NCBI RefSeq assembly: GCF_028290495.1 | Contig: NZ_JAQGJT010000078.1 | Location: forward strand, 1-32,105 | From: Tardiphaga sp. | Lineage (GTDB): Bacteria; Pseudomonadota; Alphaproteobacteria; Rhizobiales; Xanthobacteraceae | Length of the DNA stretch: 32,105 nt | Direction of reading: 5' to 3' | Part shown: one piece after another, positions 24,487 through 31,515 of the stretch | Numbering within the stretch: the stretch's first letter is position 1 | Layout: every line of letters starts with the position of its first letter | Notes under the pieces: model-generated | Database searches by the model: none | Seen by the model: only the letters and a program-made list of their open reading frames with translations | Told to the model about the DNA's origin: nothing | Position numbers and translations under genes: made by a program

Positions 24487-24751
24487 TTGATCCCAGCTTT
24501 TCACGAGCGTCGCGTGGTTTCGGCACGACCGACAGCATCGGCGTGTTCGGGAATATCTTAGGGAACCGCGACCGACGCCACACCGAAATCGCGTCTAGTG
24601 CATAGTTGCCGGTAGTCGGGTCCGGCGGCGGAAACCCGCGGTCCAAGAGCCCGGGCAGGCAGTGATTGAACTGCGCCAGTGACAGGCCCATCTGCGCGCC
24701 AGCTTCCGCCGGTGTGATGTCTCCAGCCTCAATCTTGCGTGTCCGGCTCAT
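24473..24751 (-). CDS. Excisionase-like small DNA-binding protein
   Basis: The 92-residue product has a short helix-turn-helix-like core (ITPAEAGAQMGLSLAQFNHC, LPGLLDRGFPPPDPTTGNY, ALDAISVWRRSRF) in which a 'RGFPPPDPTTG' wing precedes a C-terminal helix, the pattern of AlpA/Xis-type proteins that select a site from the name of a recombination element. A basic tail follows. Its place directly before the integrase, with overlap, supports a role as directionality factor. The ATG overlaps the stop of the upstream HNH frame (ATGA). The function is inferred from fold pattern and position only. Confidence 0.65.
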   Translation of the reverse strand: MSRTRKIEAGDITPAEAGAQMGLSLAQFNHCLPGLLDRGFPPPDPTTGNYALDAISVWRRSRFPKIFPNTPMLSVVPKPRDAREKLGSNGHR

Positions 24752-25260
24752 GCGTCACCGCCGGGCGCTGAAAAGCCGGTCGCAGGCCGAAACCTGCGAT
24801 TGGTGATAGGGCGGTGCTGGCTGCCGAACCTGCGCGATTGCAAGGTCGGGTTGGACTGTATTTTGTGGCGCGGCTTCGACGGATCGCGCGGGCGCACCTT
24901 GCGCTCCCGCTTTGGCCGTTCCGGCTGCAACCCCCGCGCAGCCCCGCCGGATTCGACCCACAGCCGCGCCGCGATCGCGAATGGGTTCAAGCCCATCAAC
25001 TCCCAAAAATCCTTCTCGCCCATCTTGTGCTGTGCCAGCGTGCCGGTGCGGTGGTGATAGTCGCACAGCGGCGCCGTCCACTTATCGTGCGGCTTCTCGC
25101 CCATCCCGGTGGGATCCTTGCCAATCGCAATACAGGCCATGCGGATATGCGCGGCCTCAGAAGGTCGCGGGCAGAACTTGATCGAGCATGGTTGCGCCCG
25201 GACGAACGCCAGGTGTTGCGCATCGTGCAATCGGGGTTCTCGCTGGCGCAGTTCGGTCAC
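24748..25260 (-). other. Likely independent HNH nuclease gene inside the long frame (GTG start 25260)
   Basis: From the GTG at 25260 the frame encodes 170 residues starting MTELRQREPRLHDAQHLAFV. The nuclease core has a Cys pair (PCSIKFCPRP), EAAHIRMA with the HNH His, and WTAPLCDYHHRTG, followed by QHKMGEKDFWELMG and a basic tail. This is the DUF968/Ref-like HNH type found next to phage recombination genes. GGAAGG sits about 7 bases before the GTG, and GTGA overlaps the stop of the alternative frame, the same coupling seen throughout this operon. The protein would nick or cut DNA during phage recombination or packaging; that is inference. Confidence 0.7.
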
Positions 25261-26658
25261 AGCGGCGCCTTCCCGTGTTCGGTCGGCTCGGTCGCATGCT
25301 CCATCTCGCGAAATTGCTCGATCAACGGTTTGCCGTCGCTCATCCAGCCGAAGACCGTCAGCCTCGCCCAGTCCGGCAGCCACCAGTGCAGCTAGAGCCT
25401 CGGTGTTGATCTGCTTCTTGTGCGCGTGGTCGGCTTCGCGGCGCGCTGTCTCTGCGGCTTCGGCTGCCTCTACGTCGGCCACCCGCTGGCGCTCGGCCTC
25501 GATAGCGGCTAGGCGATCTACTTCCACCTTCTCGGCGGCAGCTATGCGATCTCGCTCGGCTTTGGCTACGGCTTCCGCGGCGTCACGCTCGGCCTTTTCG
25601 GCAACTTCTCTAGCTCGCTGCACAGCATCGCCGCGAACCTCCGTTAGTCGATCTGCGATTCTCTGCTTTCCGGAGGCGAGCATCTCGGCGAACCGGTCTG
25701 CGAACTCCTCCCAATCTCGCCCCATTTCCGGCATCGAGTCGATCATGCTGCTGATGCGCTGGATCAACTCACTGCCGTTGAATGGCGAGCATGCGTCCGC
25801 GATCATCCCCTCAATGCTGCGAAGCGCACGCTCGTGATCATCAATGCGGCGCCGATCCGCCATTATTGCCGCGTCTGCCGCGTCGCGTTCTGCTTTTTCG
25901 GCGCGCGCGATAGCGGCGGCCTTGTCCTGCTCTGCTTGGCGCTCCCGCTCCGCCGCTTCATCGGCAATTCGCTTCGCCTCTTGCGCTGCGCGCTCCTCGG
26001 CAAGTTTTGTGGCGGCCTCTGCGGCGGCAACCGAGATCCGTTCCTCGTGCTCCCGTCGCAGACGTTCGGCTTCGACGGCGCGGAGCCGGTTCAATTCGGC
26101 GGCCTCGGCCTCGCGCGCCAAAGACGCACCCTTCAGAGCCTGGAGCTTGGCGAACGTCTCGCTGCGCGCGGTGGCGGCCTTCTGCTTGAACTCCTCCCAG
26201 TCGCGATCGGGCAGAGCGTCGAGTGCAGTCAGCCGGTCGACGACGTAGCCGCTCAACGGCATGTCATTGGAGAACGTGCCAAGGTCGATGATGGCCTGCA
26301 CGGTGTTCTGATGGTCGGCGATGCGCTTGGCTTCGTCGGCCTCGTATTCGTCCAGCGGCTTGCGGACTTCGGCCTGCAGCGCCTCCAGCCTGTCCCGGAC
26401 GCGGGCGCGCTCCATGTCGACGGCCTTCGCCTGTTTCTTCCAGTCAGAAACAAGATCCTTGCCCATTTCATCGAAAGCCGAGCGCGACCGGGCTACTTTG
26501 TAGGCCAGTGAGGCGACCGCCTTCCGACCCGCAGCGGTGCTGATATCGGTCACAACCGAGCGGACGTCCGCCTCCAGCTTTGCCAACATGGCGTCGATGC
26601 CGCCTTCTTCCGAGAAGATGGCGGGCGTCAGGGTTTCAATGACAACGAGCGCGTTCAT
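24748..26658 (-). CDS. Coiled-coil phage protein joined in frame to an HNH nuclease; probable frameshift product
   Basis: As it stands this is one 636-residue frame. Residues 1-430 are an Ala/Glu/Arg-rich coiled-coil protein of a type common in rhizobial prophages (start MNALVVIETLTPAIF, then TDISTAAGRKAVASLAYKVA); it contains a duplicated unit at about 112-175 and 271-338, each with an RDWEEF core, followed by long heptad-like helices. Residues 467-636 are an HNH nuclease. The linker 431-466 has unsuited codon use (16 of 36 third positions G or C), while another frame there has 35 of 40. I conclude that the coiled-coil gene originally ended at 25257 in that other frame and that the nuclease began at GTG 25260. 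GGAGG lies 8 bases before the ATG at 26658, which overlaps the previous stop (ATGA). Confidence 0.7.
   Translation of the reverse strand: MNALVVIETLTPAIFSEEGGIDAMLAKLEADVRSVVTDISTAAGRKAVASLAYKVARSRSAFDEMGKDLVSDWKKQAKAVDMERARVRDRLEALQAEVRKPLDEYEADEAKRIADHQNTVQAIIDLGTFSNDMPLSGYVVDRLTALDALPDRDWEEFKQKAATARSETFAKLQALKGASLAREAEAAELNRLRAVEAERLRREHEERISVAAAEAATKLAEERAAQEAKRIADEAAERERQAEQDKAAAIARAEKAERDAADAAIMADRRRIDDHERALRSIEGMIADACSPFNGSELIQRISSMIDSMPEMGRDWEEFADRFAEMLASGKQRIADRLTEVRGDAVQRAREVAEKAERDAAEAVAKAERDRIAAAEKVEVDRLAAIEAERQRVADVEAAEAAETARREADHAHKKQINTEALAALVAAGLGEADGLRLDERRQTVDRAISRDGACDRADRTREGAAVTELRQREPRLHDAQHLAFVRAQPCSIKFCPRPSEAAHIRMACIAIGKDPTGMGEKPHDKWTAPLCDYHHRTGTLAQHKMGEKDFWELMGLNPFAIAARLWVESGGAARGLQPERPKRERKVRPRDPSKPRHKIQSNPTLQSRRFGSQHRPITNRRFRPATGFSAPGGDA
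25257..25391 (-). pseudogene. Out-of-frame C-terminal piece of the coiled-coil gene
   Basis: In the frame shifted relative to the long one, bases 25391-25257 encode LHWWLPDWARLTVFGWMSDG and on to EHGKAPL-stop (44 residues). Codon third positions are GC-rich as in real genes here, and the stop forms a GTGA overlap with the nuclease start. Upstream it is closed by TAG (25392-25394). The only ATG inside is at 25343, giving 28 residues. I read it as the displaced end of the coiled-coil gene, or the remains of a small gene in between. Confidence 0.55.
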
Positions 26659-27656
26659 GATAATGCCTCCGAAGCAGAATCGCTGGCCGCCCGATCCCAC
26701 GCCCGAATCTTTTGCAGCGTTCGGGTGTTGAAGAGGTTTTTCGAGCCCTTATCCCTCAACGGTTTGTTTATGGTGGATGCGGCGATGCCGGCCTTCCTTG
26801 CCAGTTCTGTCGAAGTGACATTGTGCCGCTTCATGACGTCATGGATATATGCCAGCGGGCTGTCGGTGATGTCCTGAGCGTCGCCGTTTTTGAGCGACCT
26901 CAGTATTGCAGGCAAGGCTCTGGAGTGCCTTGTCGCCCCGCGCTCTATGCGATCGACGGTCTGTTGGTTTGTGTCGGCGGTCTGTGCGAGGTGCTCCTGT
27001 GACCACCCAAGCGCTTCGCGTGCCGCTCGAATGGCGTCTCCGTCCAGCGGGGGCGAGAGCAGCTGCGATGCATCCACATCAAGAGCGTCTGCAATTCGCA
27101 GCAGCCATTCTACCGTGACGTCGATCTTATTATTTTCGAGCTTCGAAACCGTGACCCCGTGACATCCGAGCTTCTCGGAAAATTCCTCTTGTGTGAGACC
27201 TTGATCTTTACGGATCGCCGCAATGCGCGGTCCCAACTCTAAGATACTCTCGCCGTCACTCAACGTCCTCAGCGTCTCAGAGAGATCCCCGGACCGCACC
27301 CCGGCTGGGACAATGGCGAAGCCGCCGGCTGCGAGCGCTCTTATGATCTGATCGGGTGTTGGTACCGACTGCCACTGAGAGGCGGCCACGGCCAACACTG
27401 TAGACGCTGCGACGTCGACGTCTTGTGTTTGGGGCGGGGTGCCGGTCGATGCCAAATTTTCTGTTCCCGTGAGATATTCAAGGCTGCACTGGAGCGGCCC
27501 GACCAACTTCTTGATCGTGTCGATGCGCGGGTTTGCCTCGTTTGCGATGATGTCTCTGATCGCGGATCGGTTCAGTCCGGCGGCCAGTGACACCTCCGAC
27601 GGATTTTGATTGGTCGCCGCCAAGCGCTCCAATATCCTCGATGCCAGCGCGTTCAT
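26655..27656 (-). CDS. Regulator with four tandem helix-turn-helix units
   Basis: The 333-residue protein contains four separate HTH-type segments: residues 4-63 (NPSEVSLAAGLNRSAIRDII), 141-201 (LTQEEFSEKLGCHGVTVSKL, classic XRE), 206-257 (WSQEHLAQTADTNQQTVDRI) and 267-320 (TSTELARKAGIAASTINKPL, the phage-repressor type). The stretch 64-140 has no clear fold. Most XRE repressors carry one such unit. No LexA-type peptidase domain is present, so it would not be released by RecA cleavage; the Rha/ANT protein in the same operon is a candidate antagonist. It could be the element's repressor. Both ends overlap neighbours as ATGA. Confidence 0.85.
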   Translation of the reverse strand: MNALASRILERLAATNQNPSEVSLAAGLNRSAIRDIIANEANPRIDTIKKLVGPLQCSLEYLTGTENLASTGTPPQTQDVDVAASTVLAVAASQWQSVPTPDQIIRALAAGGFAIVPAGVRSGDLSETLRTLSDGESILELGPRIAAIRKDQGLTQEEFSEKLGCHGVTVSKLENNKIDVTVEWLLRIADALDVDASQLLSPPLDGDAIRAAREALGWSQEHLAQTADTNQQTVDRIERGATRHSRALPAILRSLKNGDAQDITDSPLAYIHDVMKRHNVTSTELARKAGIAASTINKPLRDKGSKNLFNTRTLQKIRAWDRAASDSASEALS

Positions 27657-27967
27657 GGCTTGCTCATCTCCACATTGAGGGCGGCCATCTGACGCCGGAA
27701 GCGGTTTTCTTCCATCGCGTCGAGCATCGTTTTTGCGAGGGCCAGGGCTTCATCAACGTGGTTGTTGATTGTCTGGGCCTGGTATTCCTCCGGAGCGCGC
27801 GTCAGGCACTCGGCTACGTCCATCGTGTTTGCGGTGTTGAGGCCGCCCTCAACGCCGGCGACCAGTGTTAGCGCCATCTGTTCGACGGTCGCCGCCCGGT
27901 CGATCGATCCGGACTCGTCCCGGATGATGCGCCGCACTTCGTTTGATGATGCGAGATGAGGGGCCAC
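27653..27967 (-). CDS. Hypothetical phage protein, 104 residues
   Basis: The product starts from a GTG two bases after the previous gene's TAA, with GGGAT upstream, and its stop overlaps the four-HTH gene start by ATGA. It is acidic and helical (VEQMALTLVAGVEGGLNTAN, CLTRAPEEYQAQTINNHVDE, ALALAKTMLDAMEENRF). There is no signal or membrane segment and I recognise no family. The coupling at both ends makes it a credible gene. Confidence 0.7.
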   Translation of the reverse strand: MAPHLASSNEVRRIIRDESGSIDRAATVEQMALTLVAGVEGGLNTANTMDVAECLTRAPEEYQAQTINNHVDEALALAKTMLDAMEENRFRRQMAALNVEMSKP

Positions 27968-27969
27968 GC

Positions 27970-28356
27970 TTACGATCCCGCGTTCGACATGCGGCCCATC
28001 GAGCCGCCACTGTGCGTTCGGTCGCCCGGTCGCATTACGTCCCTGTTTTCAAACTTGATGATGCGGCTGGCGGCTATACGCTCTGCGTCGCCGGGGTCGG
28101 CTGCTGGCTCTCCGCCCCACAAACCCTCCTTGTCCACGAGCCATCGCGGTATCGATACGGCCCACCAATGCGTGGCCCGAGGCGTGTGGACCGTCATGAT
28201 TGAGCGAGGCAGGTTGATGATCTTCTCTTTGCCGTAGGAATAGACCTGAACTGATGCGGGCCGCGACTGGTCGCGGACGTCGGCCAATATGCAGACCGAT
28301 TCTTTAGGGTCTCCGCGGCTGCCGAACGCGAGTTCGGACACGGTAAAATGCGTCAT
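27970..28356 (-). CDS. Hypothetical phage protein, 128 residues
   Basis: With the start at 28356 (GAGG 6 bases upstream, ATGA overlap with the previous stop) the protein begins MTHFTVSELAFGSRGDPKES and looks globular, with many beta-type stretches (VCILADVRDQ, ASVQVYSYGKEKIINLP, HWWAVSIPRWLVDKEG). The tail is basic and less ordered. An ATG nine codons upstream at 28383 is possible but lies in the preceding gene. No family recognised. Confidence 0.68.
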   Translation of the reverse strand: MTHFTVSELAFGSRGDPKESVCILADVRDQSRPASVQVYSYGKEKIINLPRSIMTVHTPRATHWWAVSIPRWLVDKEGLWGGEPAADPGDAERIAASRIIKFENRDVMRPGDRTHSGGSMGRMSNAGS

Positions 28357-28547
28357 GATCGACCTCTTGCTGGAAATGGCCACGTTGCAACAAAATGTGT
28401 TGCGTGCTTCGACTCGGGTGCCGCGGTTCGAATCTGGCGTGGTGCGTGGTCGCTCTCCAGAAATTCTCTCCGCGCATCGGCACGCTCGCCGGAGCGAGCA
28501 GCCTCGGCCTCGCGTTGATCCAGTGCTAGTTGAGACATTCCGCCCAT
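28353..28547 (-). CDS. Hypothetical phage protein, 64 residues
   Basis: It begins MGGMSQLALDQREAEAARSG with GGAGAG about 8 bases upstream, overlaps the previous stop by one base (TAATG) and the next start by ATGA. The sequence is charged and probably helical at first; the C-terminal third (THFVATWPFPARGRS) has poorer codon use. Membership of the coupled chain is the best support. No family recognised. Confidence 0.5.
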   Translation of the reverse strand: MGGMSQLALDQREAEAARSGERADARREFLESDHAPRQIRTAAPESKHATHFVATWPFPARGRS

Positions 28548-28738
28548 TACGAAACTCTCCGGTGAGACCCGTTGTGCCGCTCCGGGGTGAGCGGGCGCAG
28601 GGCGCTCGGCTCGGGCTCGTACTTGCGGCGAGCTGTCGTCAGGTGCACCTGGACCCGATCTAGCGCTGCGGCGACCTTGCCAAACGGCATGACGTCGATT
28701 TCGTCGATAAGGTCGATCGCCTTTTGAATATCGGACAT
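28547..28738 (-). CDS. Hypothetical phage protein, 63 residues
   Basis: The product begins MSDIQKAIDLIDEIDVMPFG, an acidic helix, followed by VAAALDRVQVHLTTARRKYE and a basic tail. GGGAG is 9 bases upstream of the ATG. It starts 4 bases after the microprotein stop and ends with a one-base TAATG overlap. It is likely real from its place in the chain; function unknown. Confidence 0.62.
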   Translation of the reverse strand: MSDIQKAIDLIDEIDVMPFGKVAAALDRVQVHLTTARRKYEPEPSALRPLTPERHNGSHRRVS

Positions 28739-28742
28739 GGCG

Positions 28743-28850
28743 CTACGCTCCCGACGCTATTGCGCAGACGACGAACATCATCGCGCCGAACAATCCGAGT
28801 GCGACCAACGAGGGCAGGGATCCTGCGTATGCTTGAAGGTGGATGCGCAT
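28743..28850 (-). CDS. 35-residue membrane microprotein
   Basis: Reading leftward from ATG 28850 to TAG 28743, the peptide is MRIHLQAYAGSLPSLVALGL followed by FGAMMFVVCAIASGA: a short basic start and one hydrophobic helix. A very strong ribosome site, GGAGGGAAG, lies directly upstream, and the gene fits exactly between its neighbours (13 bases after rha, 4 bases before the 63-residue gene). It should insert in the inner membrane. A phage role such as superinfection exclusion or lysis timing is only speculation. Confidence 0.65.
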   Translation of the reverse strand: MRIHLQAYAGSLPSLVALGLFGAMMFVVCAIASGA

Positions 28851-28863
28851 ATCTTCCCTCCAC

Positions 28864-29673
28864 TCAATGCGTGATCATTGCTGTCTCGGCGGGAGCCGGG
28901 ACGGGCTGGTGACTTTTGATGTGCGATGGGATGCGTGCAGCGAAGTAGCTGATGCCCTTCGGCGTCACGAAACTCTGGGTGTGGACCTTGTCGTCGCCGC
29001 CCACGGTGTTCTTGACCTCGAATATCCCGGCCTGCAGGTACTGCTGGCGCGGAACGAGCGAGCCGTCGGCGTAGAAGATGAAGCCGGCCGCTTTTAGCCA
29101 ATCGATGAACTTGTTCGGGCGGCAGCCGAGCGCGCGACCGGCGTTCTGCAGCCCGTAGCGACCGCCGGCCTCGACGAAGCGATCGACGAACTCGGCCTTC
29201 GGCGCCAGGGTGGCGATCTGGGCTTGGTGGCGTTCGACTACTTCGACGGAGGCGGCGAGCTCGCGCAGTGCCGCGGCGTAGGATCCCGGCATTGCGGGCA
29301 CCAGTGGCACCGCCTCGCGCCGCCGGCGCAACTCGGCCTCCATGACGTCGAAGGCCTCGACGTATCGCTCTTTGTAGATCCCGGCCTGCTCGCCGGTGAA
29401 GCCAAGCACCACGAACGAAAACCCATTCTTGGTCATCCGGTAATGCGAAATTACCTCAGCGCCGCTTAACTCCTTGATATTAATGGACGCAAAATTGCGT
29501 TGTCGGAAAGTCGGGGTGCAATGCAGGAACCGGACGGCCCGGATCACGTCGGCGTGGCGCTTCCCGAAATACGCCGCCACGTCCCGGCTATCCGCCATGG
29601 CTTCGTTGGTATCGGTCAACTGGACGATGGGATTGCGAGTCGCGTCGACGTCGAAGTGGGTGAGGGCGTTCAT
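28864..29673 (-). CDS. Rha/ANT family phage antirepressor
   Basis: The 269-residue protein has a Rha domain (about residues 20-118: DSRDVAAYFGKRHADVIRAV, MTKNGFSFVVLGFTGEQA, ERYVEAFDVMEAEL) and a C-terminal ANT/KilA-C-type domain (about 150-255: FVDRFVEAGGRYGLQNAGRA, LGCRPNKFIDWLKAAGFIFY, VPRQQYLQAGIFEVKN, TPKGISYFAARI). Such two-domain proteins bind and release phage repressors or interfere with host-dependent steps. Its probable partner here is the four-HTH regulator. The ATG overlaps the previous stop (ATGA). Confidence 0.9.
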   Translation of the reverse strand: MNALTHFDVDATRNPIVQLTDTNEAMADSRDVAAYFGKRHADVIRAVRFLHCTPTFRQRNFASINIKELSGAEVISHYRMTKNGFSFVVLGFTGEQAGIYKERYVEAFDVMEAELRRRREAVPLVPAMPGSYAAALRELAASVEVVERHQAQIATLAPKAEFVDRFVEAGGRYGLQNAGRALGCRPNKFIDWLKAAGFIFYADGSLVPRQQYLQAGIFEVKNTVGGDDKVHTQSFVTPKGISYFAARIPSHIKSHQPVPAPAETAMITH

Positions 29674-29909
29674 GGAGCTTCTCCATTGGCCTGGGCTCGA
29701 ATGTCGTTGGCAAATTCCTTGGCGATCCTGGCTGCTGCGACGGCCTCGGGCTTGGTCGCGAAGCCGTCCTCTGGCACGTCGGCAACGACGATCTCAGGGC
29801 CAACCTTCGGCCACCAGCGGATGCCGACCCCGAGCGCAGCCGGTCGCGACACAGCGTTGCATTTGCCGGCGGCGAGCTTCTCAAGTCTGATTTCGCCCGG
29901 GTGAGGCAT
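29670..29909 (-). CDS. Hypothetical phage protein, 79 residues
   Basis: The product begins MPHPGEIRLEKLAAGKCNAV and contains GVGIRWWPKVGPEIVVADVP and a helical end EAVAAARIAKEFANDIRAQA. AAGG lies 8 bases before the ATG at 29909, which overlaps the previous stop as TGATG; the stop overlaps rha as ATGA. A longer frame to 29987 runs through the upstream gene. It is a small alpha/beta protein by appearance; no family recognised. Confidence 0.7.
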   Translation of the reverse strand: MPHPGEIRLEKLAAGKCNAVSRPAALGVGIRWWPKVGPEIVVADVPEDGFATKPEAVAAARIAKEFANDIRAQANGEAP

Positions 29910-30925
29910 CACGCAGCCTTTCGGTCGAAACGGACGTGGCTGCCGTCGGGGCAAACCATCTCCAGTTCGCGCGGCACGCGCCGGCATTCGGCCTCAGCTT
30001 CGGCGCGGGTGTATTTCCCGGCGTGCAGGCTGTCGCTCGCGTAGCCGGCGTATTGCGAGCGGTAGTAGGCCTGATGGTCGCGTGCCCAGATCATGAAGGT
30101 CGGCGCTTCGCCGAACAGGATGGTCTTGAGCGTCTGCGCTCGCCGGAAGTCCATGCGCTGCACCGCTACTGACAGCTCAGCCTCAAGCCGGCTGCGCCGG
30201 GCGCGATCGTTCCGCTTGGTGAGCAGATCGGGCGGAGCCTGGGTGTAGAACTCGTGGCTCCCACGGTTGAAAAGCTCGCCGCCAGCAACGGCCCACCACA
30301 TGTTATTCAGGTTGTAGTAGGCGGTGCCGCGAATGATGCGGCCCTTGTAGTCGGTCAGCCACGCGATCTGTCCGTGCTCCAAGAGCGCACCGTCGGCGGA
30401 TTTGCGTTGGCCGTCGCTGCTCCATGTCGGACGGCCCAGCGCCTTGTCTTTGTGCCAGCTTTCCGCGTATCTCGCCTCGATGCGTTGCATGGCAGGCATA
30501 TCGCGGTCGGGCGAGCGCTTCACCTTGACCGGCGCCAGCGTTTCAAGCCACCGCGTGATGCGGCGGAACTCTAACTCGACGCGCAGGCTGTCGATATGGC
30601 TCATGCGACGCATCTTGTCGTAGTCGTAGCGCCGGCCGTTGCGATTGATCTGTGGCGCCGTGGTTGACCAGAATTCGACCTTCACAACGCGGCCGGTGAT
30701 CTCGATTTCGCAGCGGAGCGTGCCGCGCGCGCCTTCGCGATGATTCGGACTGATGCAGCGTTGGCTACGGTGGATGCGGGGATCTAGCTTTATCGACCAG
30801 CCCCGCGCGCGCATGGTGCGGATCAGCGCCGCATACACGTCGGATCGGAACGACGCATCCTGTGCATTGTCCTGCCAGATGCCGATGTGCGAGTCGTAGA
30901 TGTTGATATCGATAGGCTCGCGCAT
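29909..30925 (-). CDS. Hypothetical phage protein, 338 residues
   Basis: The ATG at 30925 has GGAGGG 8 bases upstream and overlaps the previous stop as TGATG. The protein begins MREPIDINIYDSHIGIWQDN, is rich in Arg, Asp and Trp, and has blocks ITGRVVKVEFWSTTAPQINR, MRRMSHIDSLRVELEFRRIT, RIIRGTAYYNLNNMWWAVAG and LSVAVQRMDFRRAQTLKTIL near an Arg-rich helix (TKRNDRARRSRLEAE). No signal or membrane helix. I do not recognise the family; the aromatic and basic content would suit nucleic-acid or phage replication roles, which is speculation. Confidence 0.75.
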   Translation of the reverse strand: MREPIDINIYDSHIGIWQDNAQDASFRSDVYAALIRTMRARGWSIKLDPRIHRSQRCISPNHREGARGTLRCEIEITGRVVKVEFWSTTAPQINRNGRRYDYDKMRRMSHIDSLRVELEFRRITRWLETLAPVKVKRSPDRDMPAMQRIEARYAESWHKDKALGRPTWSSDGQRKSADGALLEHGQIAWLTDYKGRIIRGTAYYNLNNMWWAVAGGELFNRGSHEFYTQAPPDLLTKRNDRARRSRLEAELSVAVQRMDFRRAQTLKTILFGEAPTFMIWARDHQAYYRSQYAGYASDSLHAGKYTRAEAEAECRRVPRELEMVCPDGSHVRFDRKAA

Positions 30926-31128
30926 CACATCGCCCTCCCATGCATCCGAGACAGCCGGCAGGCGACTGCAATGGCGTCGTCCGGAAAATCGAGGCAAGCG
31001 TCCTCGTGGTCGCGGCCCTCAGCGGGGACGCCGTCGAGTATCGGCAGCCACTTGTTGGCGCCGTTGAAGCGCCTCGGCTCGATCGAGCAACGACCTCGCG
31101 GCTCAGACTGGGAGAGGGGAGCGGACAT
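30925..31128 (-). CDS. Hypothetical phage protein, 67 residues
   Basis: The product begins MSAPLSQSEPRGRCSIEPRR and continues WLPILDGVPAEGRDHEDACL and DFPDDAIAVACRLSRMHG. Codon use is GC-rich at third positions as in real genes here. Both ends overlap neighbours as TGATG. It contains three Cys and may be a small metal or redox protein; no family recognised. Confidence 0.65.
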   Translation of the reverse strand: MSAPLSQSEPRGRCSIEPRRFNGANKWLPILDGVPAEGRDHEDACLDFPDDAIAVACRLSRMHGRAM

Positions 31129-31484
31129 CAGGCGGCGCCCTCAACTGCGGTGATCACGGTCCGCGCATTGTCGAGCGCGGATTGTTCGCTCGCAGTCAGG
31201 GATCGATTCCGGGTCTGCGCGATTTGCAGCGCGCACTCCTTCAGCGCAGCCAGGATCCCCGGAGCGTTTGCAAACAGGCGCGCATAGATATCAGCGTCGC
31301 CACGCACCGGACCGCAGCCGTTGCTGTACTGGTGGATCTGCGCGACCATGTAGCCGGCAGAATTCCGGATGCGGATGCAGTGCGTGTCCGGGTCGGTGAC
31401 CAGCCCTGACGCGAGAAGGAGGTGAGCGTCGATCTGATCTTCGGTCCGCGTTTCGATATTCGCGGGCAGGATTGGCTTCGGCAT
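31128..31484 (-). CDS. Hypothetical phage protein, 118 residues; first gene of the leftward operon
   Basis: The product begins MPKPILPANIETRTEDQIDA and contains CIRIRNSAGYMVAQIHQYSN, GDADIYARLFANAPGILAAL and a helical tail SLTASEQSALDNARTVITAV. The ATG at 31484 has GGGGAGAG 7 bases upstream, and this ribosome site can pair with the leader (see 31491-31515). It directly follows the operator region, so it should be the first early gene made. No family recognised. Confidence 0.75.
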   Translation of the reverse strand: MPKPILPANIETRTEDQIDAHLLLASGLVTDPDTHCIRIRNSAGYMVAQIHQYSNGCGPVRGDADIYARLFANAPGILAALKECALQIAQTRNRSLTASEQSALDNARTVITAVEGAA

Positions 31485-31490
31485 CGCTCG

Positions 31491-31515
31491 CTCTCCCCGT
31501 ATCTGATAGGGAGAG
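31491..31515 (-). promoter_or_regulatory. Leader hairpin that can mask the first ribosome site
   Basis: On the minus strand CTCTCCC, an 11-base loop and GGGAGAG form a perfect 7-bp stem. The second arm is the Shine-Dalgarno of the gene starting at 31484, so folding would hide it. If the transcript starts close to the predicted promoter, only part of the first arm might be present. Confidence 0.45.

Noticed and set aside
25834..26511. 225-codon plus-strand frame inside the coiled-coil gene
   Set aside because: The repetitive Ala/Glu/Arg codons of the minus-strand gene create long open antisense frames; no ribosome site or motif supports it.
28381..28407. Inverted repeat GCAAC-N7-GTTGC
   Set aside because: Short, inside a predicted gene, and expected by chance at this length.
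28405..28450. GGTTCGAATC word resembling a tRNA T loop
   Set aside because: The stem around it has mismatches at two of five positions and no acceptor, D or anticodon arm is found upstream; it lies inside a coding chain.
26655..29673. Shared MNAL starts in three element genes as a special translation signal
   Set aside because: The ATGAACGC start follows from the ATGA overlap and is also present at phnJ, so it is not specific to the element.
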